The notes: generated from the sequence alone by a model not told the origin. Positions 26,829-37,750 are shown, numbered from the stretch's first letter. The stretch: 64,000 nucleotides of DNA from Brachynemurus nebulosus (GCA_035578155.1 JAPWDM010000002.1:39516811-39580810); one strand, 5' to 3'. Numbers and translations are program-made.

Positions 26829-27560
26829 TTCTAGAATATTCTTTCAATAATCAGAAAAGACATAAAAAATCCTTAATCAATGGATTGACCAACGAAAAAG
26901 TAACCAAGTACCGATATTTAGAATAAGTTCTAGAATATTCTTTTTGGAAATTAGAAAAAATATCGAATATCTGATTTCACCACCAAATTTTTCATCGAAA
27001 AGCGATCAATTAACGGAATTTGGCACAGGTTCGAGAATATTCTATTCTGAAAATAGAAAATATATCCAAAAACCGACTTCACCATTGGTTTGGGCATCAA
27101 AAAAGTGTCCAAATAGCAGAATTCGTCAAAAGTTCTAGAATATTTTTTTGGAAAAAAGAAAAATTATTGAAAATTTGGCATCACCATTAGATTGTTCATC
27201 AAAAAAGTGACCAAAAAATGAAATTCAGTAAAAGCTCTAGAATATTCTATGTGAAAATCAGATAAGATATCCAAAATTTGATTTCACCATCGGATTAGTT
27301 AGTTAAAAAGGATCCATGTAGCCAAATTTAACGAAAGTTCGAGAATGTTCTATCTGGATATCAGCAAGGATATCGAAAAATTTACTTCACTATTTGTTTA
27401 GTCATCGAAAAACAAGTTAAATACAGGTGAAAACATTTGACAAAAGTTTCTATTCGAAAGTTAATAAAGATGTCGAAAAACCAATATCACTATTAGAAGA
27501 ATTATTGAAATAGAAGCTAAATAAAGATATTTAACAAAAGTTTTAGAATGTTCTGTTCGA
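26829..27560 (+). repeat. Tandem array of about 100-bp units with heat-shock-element-like cores
   Basis: About eight units carry a core at 26829, 26928, 27030, 27133, 27235, 27338, about 27448 and about 27541. Four cores match TTCnnGAAnnTTC exactly (TTCTAGAATATTC twice, TTCGAGAATATTC, TTCGAGAATGTTC). Others have one base changed or a short deletion. Between cores each unit has GATTTCACCA, a TCATC.AAAAAG block and CAAAAG before the next core. Spacing is 99-103 bp where clear. Heat-shock-factor binding is inferred from the consensus only. Confidence 0.75.
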
Positions 27561-27594
27561 GAACTAGCAAAGATAAAGAATTATTTATTATAAA

Positions 27595-28110
27595 CTGGTC
27601 ATAATTGATGAATTTAGGCTCTATTAGTCCTATTGATTTGGTCAACGGTAGTATATTTTTAAAAACATGACAAATCGTTATTTGTCGCAATCGTAAACTT
27701 TAATCGTAAATATCTCCTAAACGGTGCGTCACAGCTCAAAAATAACGAAATTTTTGAAGGCTTAAGCGAAGCAAGTTGTGGGTATTCCGAACGTATTGCG
27801 ACTGTCAAAACCTACTTTTCGTTATCGAAAATTATCGATACCGCGTAACTTGTCATAAATTGGTTAAAACTAGTTAATTTAGGCTCTGTTAGTCCCACTG
27901 ACCTGGTCAGTAACAGAACAATTATTTTAAAAACTACTTTTCGTTAACTTTCGCTATCGAAAACTTTAATCGTAAATATCTCCTAAACGGTGCGTCGTAG
28001 CTCAAAAATAACGAAATTTTTGAAGGCTTAAGCGAAGCAAGTTGTGGGTATTCCGAACGGATTGCGACTGTCAAAACCTACTTTTCGGTATCGAAAATTA
28101 TCGATATCGA
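27595..28110 (+). repeat. Tandem duplication, 267-bp period
   Basis: Two copies share ACTTTAATCGTAAATATCTC (27696 and 27963), GCTTAAGCGAAGCAAGTTGT and GTATTCCGAACG. A related fragment is at about 24960-25015. No coding sequence. Confidence 0.75.
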
Positions 28111-28329
28111 AAATAACGATATTTCCAAAATGGATGATGTAAGGAAAGGAAATATTCTTTCAAATATATAACATCTACTATAAATTTTCGTTATCAAAAT
28201 CTTTCGATCGAAAATAGATTGCAAATAGCATTCAATTTTTTAAAACTTATGGTTGTGATTTTTTATATCGTCACTCATGTTTGTTTATTACGTTTCTATG
28301 TTCAGTAAACAATCAGAGGATAAAATAAT

Positions 28330-28470
28330 ATTTTCCTGCCTTTTTTGCGATAATTTTAAGTAAAAGTTGGAAAAAGTAGGAAAAATTAAGATTTTCTTCT
28401 TTTCAAGCAAAAGGTGGGGGCGGCATTTTTCATGGTGCCTAGGGCGATATTCAGGGTTAATCCGGTCCTG
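28330..28470 (-). repeat. Fragment of the CAAGGCCGG-type hAT element
   Basis: In reverse complement this begins CAGGACCGGATTAACCCT and continues through TAGGCACCATGAAAAATGCC to AAAATCTTAA. It aligns with 42625-42760. Only one end is recognisable. Confidence 0.6.
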
Positions 28471-28939
28471 TAACTAACAACTACAACTAAAAACTAAATT
28501 ACTTATTAGTTAATACTAGTAGTTGAATTTTTCAGTCATTAGTTGCAAAAAAGTATTTTGGTTATTAGTTTTTTTTAATTATTAGTTGCAACTAACATCT
28601 AGGCATCTAGCCAGTATTGACTACTGTTTTGTTGAAAATTAATAAATGTTAAAAGGTGTGCTACACTTCACTGAAAGTATCATTTTCCTTTGCATTTACA
28701 TAATAACAATTAAAATTTGTAAATGACTATAGTTTTTAAATTACAGTTTATTTTCATTTTTTAACCCCTCATACTTGTTTTTACGCTCCTGGAAAAGGAT
28801 TCAATTTTTTGACATAATGATTTATACTACACTACAATTCCTCGCTTTACCCATAAGAAAAGCATTAAACAATATTTGTCGTGTCTGGCACGATACGTGT
28901 CTGTTACGTTTAGTGTCTGTAGATATGAATGGACCTTTA

Positions 28940-29639
28940 AGGTCCATTCATATCTACAGACACTAAACGTAACAGACACGTATCGTGCCAGACACGACAA
29001 ATATTGTTTAATGCTTTTCTTATGGGTGTATTCATATTATAGCGTAACGTAAGCGCACAGACACGTACAGTGACAGACAGTGTCCGCACAGTATTCTCGA
29101 GGAGAATATTTTGTCTGTGCTGCAACGTGTCTGTTGACTTTGCGCGGCTAATATGAATGCATGTTTCGAACGTACAAACAAAATTCCTAGAATTTATTTA
29201 TAAATTTTCATTGTATTCGTTTTATGAAGTACAAACAACGAAAAATTAATCGAATTTGTTAAAAAAATAAACATTTTCTGTAAATTATATAAGATCGGAA
29301 TAACAAACATTTAATCAAATTTATTAGGTTATGCACATTTCTCCACAATCACACTGATAAGAAATTTGGCGATAATCAATAGAAGTATGCAGCAAGAAAG
29401 GAAATTTTTCCTCTTCCAATAATAACGCAATTTAATTGAGATCAACAAGATCTGCCACAATTTAATTTTTGTAATTCACTGATACATACCTACTATACGT
29501 GCTATACCCTATACGTATAGCGTGTCTGCTGTCTGTGTCTGTCCGCTAATTGTCTGTATATATGAATACTTTTGAAAATGTCGTGTCTGCCACGATACGT
29601 GTCTGTGACGTTCAGTGTCTGTAGATATGAATGAACCTT
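28940..29639. mobile_element. Large TA-type MITE, right member of inverted pair
   Basis: 700 bp, from AGGTCCATTCATATCTACAG to TATGAATGAACCTT, followed by TA. It abuts its inverted copy across GGACCTT-TA-AGGTCC, one A short of two full ends sharing a TA. Subterminal CAGACAC/GTGTCTG words are repeated. The antisense frame at 28937-29125 is a by-product. Confidence 0.8.
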
Positions 29640-30344
29640 TAGTCGTAAAAACGGTGCAGACAAATAAACATAACAGGTAGTTAAAATAGTTATAGCCAGC
29701 GAGAATTTTTAAATATGTAAATATTTTACGTACATGTGTTAATACTGTAGGAACTAAAATATACTTGAGATAAATATTGCAAACGTGAGAAAAGCATAAT
29801 TAAATTGTATGTATAAGACAAACGATAATTCCAAAACAATAAAACATTAAATTAATGTGCTGGGAGATCTAAAATTAAATTTCTTATATTTTCAGAAAAG
29901 AATTTTGTAACCACAACAAGATGACTTAAATACTATATAAAGCAAAATAATAAGACCGTCCGGTTCAAAACGAGACGCATGATCACCCTTATTCAGAAAA
30001 AATAATTTTAAATTACTGTACCACAAATCAATTATTAGGAATTTAGGATTGTGTTATCCTTTATAAACACAAATTCCAGAAAATAAGCACTAACAATAAC
30101 TCACTTTTTTAGTTTCGTTTTTACCCTTTTTATATTGCACTAAAAAACTTATGCCGACCCCAAAAATTGGATTTCACTTGACTTATAACCATTCTCAAAT
30201 TTTATTGAAGCAAATATAAAAATCAGAAATTTCCTCAAATTTTTCATAGTGTGCATAAATAGTAGTTAGTAATAAAAATTTAACCATATGGACTTAATTG
30301 ACGAATCTGGTGAGTATACCACTACGAGAAGATACATGCCATAC
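29640..30344. other. Intergenic, no gene recognised
   Basis: AT-rich, no delimited element or coding sequence seen. Confidence 0.5.
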
Positions 30345-30622
30345 ATATATCGCTCATTTGCGAGAAGCGTGACATAACTCAAAAATTACCCTTATTGAGT
30401 TAAGGGTACAGGCAGTCACGGAAAATGTCATTCTTTTTGCTAACAAAACGACATCACGCTAGACACATAAATGAGAGAACGAGAGAGGTTATTACTTTAT
30501 ACTCCATCGCACTTTTTCAATTAATTGCCATAAGTACTCTTTATTTTTAAAACTTTAAACCATCGTATTGAAAAACAGCTCTTTTTGAGTTATGTCAAGC
30601 TTCTCGCAAATGAGCGATATGT
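30345..30622. mobile_element. MITE with 35-bp terminal inverted repeats
   Basis: ATCGCTCATTTGCGAGAAGC and GTGACATAACTC at the left pair with GAGTTATGTCAAG and CTTCTCGCAAATGAGCGAT at the right. The interior is unrelated to known genes. Exact ends are blurred by the AT flanks. Confidence 0.7.
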
Positions 30623-30802
30623 ATAGTGTTGTAATAGTTGTTAAACGAGGAAAGATGTTATTTAAAAATTTTTGTTTAAGGAAAGTAATTGATGCACATA
30701 TAGCGTAATATCTAACTGTAGAACTTAATGTAAGCGGACCTTGAGGTTCTTGACATTTATTAAACTTCTTGACTATTTATCAATTCTGATAATAGTTTTT
30801 TA

Positions 30803-31031
30803 TTGGCGACGCAAAGATTACGCGAGCGCTCCTGGTTTTTTAAATTAGAAGCTGTATCAAGTAAAAATTTTTGTATACATTTAATTGTCAATATAAAAAT
30901 GTACTATGTATACAAATTATGCGCGGATTACTAGATTTTATATCACCCATTAATCGTATATGTATATTTTTACTTGATGCTAGTTTTAATTTTACCACCA
31001 GAGGCGCGAGTGAGAATCTTTGCGTCGCCAA
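30803..31031. mobile_element. 229-bp MITE with TA target duplication
   Basis: TTGGCGACGCAAAGATTACG is mirrored by GAATCTTTGCGTCGCCAA. TA lies outside each end (30801-30802 and 31032-31033). Overlapping open frames on both strands are due to the inverted structure. Confidence 0.72.
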
Positions 31032-31033
31032 TA

Positions 31034-32164
31034 CAACATATCCTTTTTGTCCGATGAATAGGGACCGCATAAAAAAATCGCACAAATATTCAAAAACTTA
31101 GCTATGAAAAGTATACATAGTGGAATTTCTCTTCAATCGACAGCATTTTCACGTAAAAACTACCATTGAAATATGAAAATTGCTAATTCTGAGTCCTTAA
31201 ACGAACGAAGTGGAGCACTATAAATAATTTACTTTGGATAAAATTTCGGAATGTTTAATTTAAAAAAAATTTTCTCGTGAAATTGCTGTCCGGTTAACAG
31301 AGGTTCCACTGTACTTCGCTTCAAATTGTAAAACAACTTTTTTGCTTAGGGTCGGGATCGCATAAAAAAAATTTCATAGAAAATACATAATTCGAAACGC
31401 TCAAAACCTCACGGTTTCCTTAGAAGTTGCTTTTCTAAACAATCTGATAAAACATTAACATGAGAACATTTTATTTCATTTTTATAACATTACAAAAATT
31501 GCAAAAAATACACATATAAGAAACTTAAGAAGCAATAACTTACTTATGCAATATACTGTTTAAATGCTTAAAAACAGTCAATCAGTGATTTGATTCCAAA
31601 TTACTGATATTCAAATTTCTTACTTTTTCTTATTTCCATTCCTCATTACACACTTTGATAAGCATTAAAAAAAAATTAAATCGCATAAAAAAGGTTACAA
31701 AAAAAATCGCAAAATCGTTTCTGCTGTTTTTCAAATATTTATATGAATATCAAAATTAAACTTTTGGGTCAAATTTTGTCGTACACGAGCCGTATCTCTA
31801 CATCACGTACTGTTTGTAGCTTTCCATGGTGTATAGTGACCAACGGATCACCAATTTGAATTCTATCTTGAATAATTTGGTATAATTTATTAATTTCTGT
31901 ATTTTAAATTAACTATTTTAAACCTAACAAAACCATAACTATAAATTATGGGATTCTAATGCTTCGAAACAGTGATAATGATTATGATAAACCCTTTAGC
32001 TCATGTAGTAGTAGGAGGAGCGGTATAAGACTTCGCTGAACGCTCTCCATCTGGTTTGATTTTGAACCAGTAATTTTGTTCTTTTCCAGAATTAGAGTAC
32101 CGATACCGATAGAGCATTTAAATTATAAAAAATGATAGCCCTTTTATAAATAACACGGTCCTTA
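31034..32164. other. Intergenic, no gene recognised
   Basis: AT-rich. GGGACCGCATAAAAAAAT-type words recur near 31061, 31353 and 31681, suggesting an old repeat. Nothing codes. Confidence 0.45.
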
Positions 32165-32273
32165 GTTTAGAACATGTCCCTGCCATTATTTTCAAGGACG
32201 GACCTTTGAATGTCACAGTTTGCTACGTGGCGCTGATGGTAGAGGAGCAGGAGCATCAGGAGCATACTGAAAA

Positions 32274-32841
32274 TAGGGTCTCCGATCTCTGGCCAAGAAA
32301 TCGATCTTATGATCGATTCGAATCGTCAAACCAAAAATCGTTGCAGGGGAAAATCGGCTTACAAAAGATCGATTTGACGAAAATCGATTCAAGTTTTGTA
32401 CCTACTTACAGGAAATAAAAGATATACAAAAGTTTTAATAGTTTCTTATTCTAGGTAATCACAAATCAGTTACAAAAAAAATTTTCAATTTCCTTTGAAG
32501 ATGAACTGCTGAATTTAATATCAATAAAACGGTTTCCAGTTTGCGCTAAAAGAGTCACACTGATCTAAAATTTGACTCAATTTTCTATAAATGAATCATA
32601 AAAGTGGTAAAATTATTTGACAACATAAATATTTAAAATATATTCTACAATAATTTTGAAAAAAATATCATATTTTTACTAAAAATATTCTAATTTAAAT
32701 TCGAAAAGATCGATCTCCGATCCCGTAAATTTTTTACGATCTCTGTATCGATTTGGTCTCCAAAAAATTGATTCGAAAAATCGAAGATCGGCTCTCCAAA
32801 AATCGATTTTCGATAAAATCGAATCGAGATCGGAAACCCTA
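32274..32841. mobile_element. hAT-like element nested in the CATGTCCC element
   Basis: It starts TAGGGTCTCCGATCTC and ends GAGATCGGAAACCCTA, with perfect 8-bp duplication ACTGAAAA (32266-32273 and 32842-32849). The subterminal regions are rich in GATCGATT words in both orientations. It is 568 bp and encodes no transposase. Confidence 0.82.
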
Positions 32842-32901
32842 ACTGAAAATACTGAATAGAGTTGGGACATGTGTGCATTTTTAATCAAATAAATGTTAAA
32901 A

Positions 32902-33530
32902 TTAGGCTAACTTCAAAAATGCATCACTGCTTACATGAGGCAGAGTCAAAAGTTCAAAAATGCATCAGACACATCAAAACGAAAAATCAAAAGATCATTC
33001 TTGCATTTGATGTGTCAAAACAATGCATCAAGAAATTTGGTGATGCGTGTCCAAGATGCTGTATTCTGTAACGTGTATAATGTAGAATTATAACTACTTG
33101 CCATATTATGTAGGTATTAACACCAACAGGAATAATTCCGAAAAACTAATTGTTGAAAAAGATGAATGTATTTACCTTTTATTAAAATTGTTTAAACTAT
33201 TTGAATACATTTTGCACTCAAAATATGTCATATTTTTTATTGAAATAATTTGAATATTTTCAATTTCAAGTAAGTTCAAGTTGAAATTCAAAGATAATAT
33301 ACCTATAAAAGGACTGTATTGCTATATTATCTTTACTCTATCATGCTACATTATCTGTCTTATCTATAGCCAAGTCAGAGGCCAAATGATGCCAATATCC
33401 CGTTCAAAAACATCTAATGTGCATCAAATTTCAAGAGAGCATAAGCAGCGCATCATGTAGTATTAGACGCAAAGTAAAGTCATGATGCTGCATCGATTTA
33501 GTAAAGTTTACATTTTTGAAGTTACCCTTA
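32902..33530. mobile_element. Inverted-repeat element nested in the CATGTCCC element
   Basis: TTAGGCTAACTTCAAAAATG is mirrored by CATTTTTGAAGTTACCCTTA. The interior has repeated GCATCA/TGATGC words. It interrupts AAAATTA...ATTATCATATG, which is close to continuous in the copy at 911-1348. The exact duplication is unclear. Confidence 0.6.
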
Positions 33531-34108
33531 ATTATCATATGATTGAGTACTAAAGTATCGTCATCAAGTTACGTGTTAACGAAGGATTAAAATTTTCCAA
33601 TTTAATTAATCTTTCTAGGTTGAATTAAAGTATTTTTTTAAATATTTAATTTATTTCTAATTTATTTTAGATGAAAAATAGCGAACTATCGACTCTAATT
33701 TTATTCTAGTACATCAACGCCATATGGTATATTAGTTACAGCGGCGTCAGAAAACGATCCATTTTTTTTTTTTTATAATGGATTATATGGAAAGTGGCAG
33801 GGACATGGTTTAGACCAAAGAGAATAACACTATATGTATATAGAAGAGCATTCCCTTAAATTATAGGATTTTTTCTTAGCAGGTGGTGATTTTTTCTTAG
33901 CAGGTGGCGCTGAGTTCAGTTTCATTTTTTTCGATTCATGAGAAATTCGTCTATTTTTTTGAGTTCAATATTAAATTTAATAATTTTACGTAATTATTAT
34001 TGGAGGTATGTATAATTAACATTTATTAGCTTATTTTTATTTGAAAATAATTACTTATTTTATTATCATAGTAAATTAATTAGAAAATTAGAACACATTC
34101 TATCTTAA

Positions 34109-34211
34109 TATTAATAGATTTGAGCGTTACTTTATGGTATTCCATATTTGTAAATAATAAACAAATATTTTACTTTGCTTACTTTAAGTAAAATATTTGT
34201 TTATTATTTAC
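34109..34211 (+). mobile_element. Head-hairpin element, copy 1 (short)
   Basis: The head TATTAATAGATTTGAGCG continues through TTACTTTATGGTATTCCATA. It is followed by a perfect 26-bp stem (34150-34175 with 34186-34211) and a 10-nt loop. The flanks ACATTCTATCTTAA (34095-34108) and ACATTTTATGTTAC (34212-34225) match at 11 of 14 bases and look like a decayed target duplication. See the copies at 52316, 54180 and 60876. Confidence 0.7.
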
Positions 34212-34436
34212 ACATTTTATGTTACAGAAAAATGGGAGCACACTTGTCAGAAATTAGAAGCAGTAATAGTGATATTCATACTTTATTCAAAATTTAGTTT
34301 TTAAACAAATATATGAGATTACTGTATGAGTTTTAAACTTGAAAAACTGGTCAAAATAAAATGCAATTAGATGTTTAATGGATTATCTTACTAGTAGTAA
34401 TCTACATTATCGGATAAAGCTCAAGATAGTTTAAAG

Positions 34437-35437
34437 CAGTGGTTCCCAAAGTGGTCCCTACGGACCCCCAGGGGTCCCCGGAATCATTCAGGGGGTCCGT
34501 GGAAAATTAAAATTGATTTGGGGTCCCTGAACAATGTCAGGGGGTCCGTGCAAGGTTTAATATAAAATGAAAACATTATGACAAATTATTATTAATATGG
34601 AAGCTAAATAACAATGAACAAATTGTTAGCGATTTTTACGTCCTAAGTAAAGTCTAACAGAAAAGTTATACTCTTGTTTAAGTTGATTAAAAAAATTATA
34701 TATCACAGTTATCAATACAGTAAGCCCTTAACATTCATTAAAGATTTTTTTTTTATTAAAAACCGAAGAAGGGATTGAAAGTTTTTCTAGCACAGATGTG
34801 TTTCTAAAGAATATACATATTATTAATGATCAAAGATGAGACTTATTTAAGATAAAAGTATTTGAAATACAAATACAAGATACAAAATACGTATTTTCAT
34901 CTTGTATCTTGTAATGTATCATTATGAGTTATTGTACAGAAGCTGTTGATTACTTTTCCGTCTTCCCATTTGGTAAAAGGTGGTTTCAGTGCCATTATAC
35001 GCCTCATCACAAAAAAAAACCGACCAGAAATTAGTAGGTACTCGTACGGATTTGCTGTTGCTACTCATAAACATTGAGCCGGACATAAATACACTCATAA
35101 CATTCCATCAAGTCATTTTTTTGTATTTTGAAAAAAAGTTATAATTTCAATAAATACTTCTTCAACAAAATGTTTTATTATTTATATTTTATTTTTACGC
35201 CACTATTTACCATTCAAAACATCAAAGTTAAATTTGTGTTTTTTTTTTTTTATTATGCATTTATATAGTTTTTCACCCAGGGTCCCTGAGCAAGTTTTGA
35301 CTTTGAAAAGGGGTCCGTCAGCAAGTTTTGACTATGAAAAGGGGTCCGTGAGCAAGTTCTGACTATGAAAAGGGGTCCGTGAGCAAGTTTTGACTATAAA
35401 AAGGGGTCCGTGGACCAAAAGAGTTTGGGAACCACTG
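34437..35437. mobile_element. hAT-like element, 1001 bp, with subterminal tandem repeats
   Basis: It starts CAGTGGTTCCCAAA and ends TTTGGGAACCACTG, a perfect inverted repeat. The 8-bp duplication GTTTAAAG is perfect (34429-34436 and 35438-35445). A unit of about 31 bp containing GGGGTCCGTGAGCAAG is repeated four to five times at 35278-35405, next to the right end. CAGTGGTTCCCAAA is a known style of hAT terminus. No transposase. Confidence 0.9.
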
Positions 35438-35449
35438 GTTTAAAGGGTT

Positions 35450-35588
35450 CCGCGGCAAAATAACCGCGGACAAAATAACTGCGACAAAATAACCGCGACA
35501 AAATAACCGCACGACAAAATAACCGCACGACAAAATAACCTTAGATAAAATAACTGTGGACAAAATAACCGAACGACAAAATAACCTT
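35450..35588 (+). repeat. Tandem repeat of about 14-18 bp, CGACAAAATAACCGCA type
   Basis: About nine variants of ACAAAATAACCGC follow one another directly after the hAT-like element's duplication. The phase changes slightly from unit to unit. Confidence 0.85.
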
Positions 35589-35699
35589 ACAGTTTATTTA
35601 ATTAATATTTTGTTAAAATATTAAATCTAAATTACAAATATAAAACTGTAGCAATATCTTGTAAATACTTATTTTTTTGTTCTGTGTTATACTTAATCA

Positions 35700-36110
35700 C
35701 AAAGTATATTGTCAAAACTAACTTAACCTTCGGGCAAAGGGTAACTTTAACTAACCCCACTACCTAGTTTTATATCAAAAATCGAAGTATATTGTCAAAA
35801 CTAACCTAACCTTTGGGCAAACGGTAACCTTAACTAACCTCACCACCTAGATTTTATGCCAAAGTCGAAGTATATTGTCAAAACTGACTAAATTAACCTA
35901 ACCTTCACTAACCTCACCACCTATAACCTTAACCTAACTAGTTTTTATACCAAAGTCGAAGTATATTGTATCAACTAACTAAACTAACCTAACCTTAACT
36001 AACCTCACCACCTAGTTTTTATATCATCTACCTAAAATTTAAAAAAAAAACTTATACCCTAAACCTAACTAACTTATTATCTTACTACCTAGTCTTTATA
36101 TCATCTACTA
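35700..36110 (+). repeat. Tandem repeat of about 80-90 bp, AAGTATATTGTCAAAACTAA type
   Basis: The units share AAGTATATTGTCAAAACT, CTAACCTAACCTT and CACCACCTAGTTTTTAT. Four clear copies lie near 35702, 35786, 35868 and 35957, then the array decays. It is noncoding. Confidence 0.75.
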
Positions 36111-36374
36111 TTTGAACTTTCAAAATAATGTTTCCGGCATTTTCTATCCAAAGTTTGAGTAAAATACATTGGAAATAAATTAAATGTTAATAAAAACCAT
36201 TTAGTTTAACTTAGAAAGAATAATTAAATTAAAAATTTTTATTTATTTATTAATTCAGAACTTATTAACAATAATTATGCACTCAAAAATATTTACTCAA
36301 CATGTGATAATTAATTTTGAAGCTTCCCGCTCTGTTTTGGATAAAAAATGGATGACATGTCCACGAATCTATTA

Positions 36375-36876
36375 AGGTCTGTCCACACCATAGAACACTA
36401 GAAGCCAACTAACATAAAAAAAGTGTAATTCGCTCGGAGTCATTTGACACCAGTCACAGCTTAAGGCATGTAGTCACTTATTGACCGTCGTCGAGTTCGC
36501 ACTGCATTGTATTAACAATATACCCATTGTTACTTGAACACGTTGAACAGCTCTCTCTGGTAATACGTGTGGTGAGGTAGTATGCGTGAATACACATACT
36601 ACTACAAAAAACCAAACTAATACACTGCAAACAGTGTGTATGTACACAAACAGAGTACGTCACAAACTCATTACAAGTGGAACAGACACAAAACCAATCT
36701 AGTTTGTCCCCTTGGTCCACACGGCTCAAGCTTTACCACCGACTTACTTGCGCAAACCAGGTTTGTGCAAGTAAACATGTACGTATGGACGGGAAAATAT
36801 GTACATGTTTACTTACATAAACCTGGTTTGCGCAAGTAAGTCGGTGGTAAAGCTTGAACGTGTGGACGCACCCTTA
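36375..36876. mobile_element. TA-type foldback MITE interrupted by a hAT-like copy
   Basis: AGGTCTGTCCACAC at the left and GTGTGGACGCACCCT at the right lie between TA dinucleotides (36373-36374, 36876). The arms include AGCTTTACCACCGACTTACT with AGTAAGTCGGTGGTAAAGCT. The hAT-like copy 36389-36714 sits in the left end and has duplicated GTCCACAC. Without it the foldback is about 170 bp. Confidence 0.75.
36389..36714 (-). mobile_element. hAT-like MITE family 'CAAGGGGTC', copy 2 (inverted)
   Basis: CATAGAACACTAG to CTAGTTTGTCCCCTTG, reverse orientation to copies 1 and 3. Perfect 8-bp duplication GTCCACAC (36381-36388 and 36715-36722). It is the most diverged of the three copies (326 bp). Confidence 0.88.
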
Positions 36877-36980
36877 TACGAACTCTACTCCGTCCTAGAG
36901 TGCCTATCTCCGTCCTATATAGTTGTGACATCTGGCGGTAGTGATGATGACCTTTCTGGTTCATCTCATGTATCCAGGGC

Positions 36981-37197
36981 CGTGTTCGATTCGTGGTATA
37001 AAAACAAGGGTATAAAAAATTCTCGCGCATGTGCACTATTAAACCGCGCAAACAAAAATTCAAATTATTTGACGTTTACTACCATATTTGGAAACTTGTA
37101 GACGTTATATATTTAAATTTTTGCTAATATGTTCGCGCGGTTTAGTAATGCACATGCGCAAATGCACTGGAATTTTTTATACCACAAATCGAATACG
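36981..37197. mobile_element. 217-bp inverted-repeat MITE
   Basis: CGTGTTCGATTCGTGGTATA is mirrored by TATACCACAAATCGAATACG. GCGCATGTGCACTATTAAAC also pairs with GTTTAGTAATGCACATGCGC inside. No coding sequence. Confidence 0.72.
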
Positions 37198-37750
37198 AGG
37201 CAGATGGTGTTTCAGTGGTGACGTCGAGGGTTTGGTGGTTGACTCACACCCTTAGCACGGTTGCCTCACCAGGAGTTTTGATTTGATTATAGTGGGATAG
37301 AATATGAGAATAACTATTTAATTTTTAATGTATTGTTAGAAACTTTTAAAATTAAATCAGGGGTGAGGTTTCGTAAAACTCGTCTAGTTTTATCGCAAAC
37401 AATTGTTGCACAACCTTTGGTTCACTTTACTAATTGTAATTATTGTTTAAATACTTTTAATTTGTCACAATGTGCAACGGATTTTATTATTTAATAAAAT
37501 TAAATATTTTATTATGGTGCAACTAAGTTTTTATTTATCGTAACCTGCGAATTTCCTTTGGATCAGTAAAATGGGACAAGTAAATTCTTTCAACAATACA
37601 CACGAGTAATGATGATGGTGTGACTTATTCGCTGGACAGGAGCTTTTTGCTAATAGTAATCTTCACTTAAATATTATCAAAGCTCGCTTCGTCATCCACC
37701 CACATCATTACAGAGCACATCATTTCTTACTGTCCTCCTGTAATAGTGTA
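37198..37750. other. Intergenic, no gene recognised
   Basis: No delimited feature. The sequence is AT-rich with a few GC-richer patches near 37200-37270. Confidence 0.45.

Larger units (their letters stand above)
26298..28849. mobile_element. 2.55-kb hAT-like insert carrying tandem arrays
   Basis: It starts TAATGCGAGGAT and ends ATTCCTCGCTTTA, with the perfect 8-bp duplication CCCATAAG at 26290-26297 and 28850-28857. The insertion interrupts an otherwise continuous MITE, so its limits are confirmed by the intact copy next door. Inside are a 100-bp-unit array (26829-27560), a 267-bp duplication (27595-28110) and a hAT fragment (about 28330-28470). No transposase frame was found. Confidence 0.72.
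25689..28937. mobile_element. Large TA-type MITE, left member of inverted pair, interrupted
   Basis: It begins AAGGTTCATTCATATCTACA after a TA and ends ATATGAATGGACCTT. Without the 2552-bp insert at 26298-28849 and its duplicated 8 bp it is about 690 bp. It aligns in reverse complement with 28940-29639. The ends carry repeated CAGACAC words, and the interior includes CTCCTCGAGAATACTG. The open frame at 26134-26373 follows this element and is not a protein. Confidence 0.8.
32173..33807. mobile_element. hAT-like CATGTCCC element, larger copy with two nested inserts
   Basis: It starts CATGTCCCTGCC and ends GGCAGGGACATG. The flanks are GTTTAGAA (32165-32172) and GTTTAGAC (33808-33815), seven of eight alike. 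It is the inverted relative of 911-1348. Removing the inserts at 32274-32841 and about 32902-33530 leaves about 430 bp that tracks the smaller copy. Confidence 0.72.

Noticed and set aside
35450..36110. Possible CRISPR-like array
   Set aside because: The units are contiguous variants without spacers, and the genome is eukaryotic.
36478..37101. Overlapping frames on both strands around 36480-37100
   Set aside because: They are produced by a hAT-like copy and two foldbacks with defined ends.
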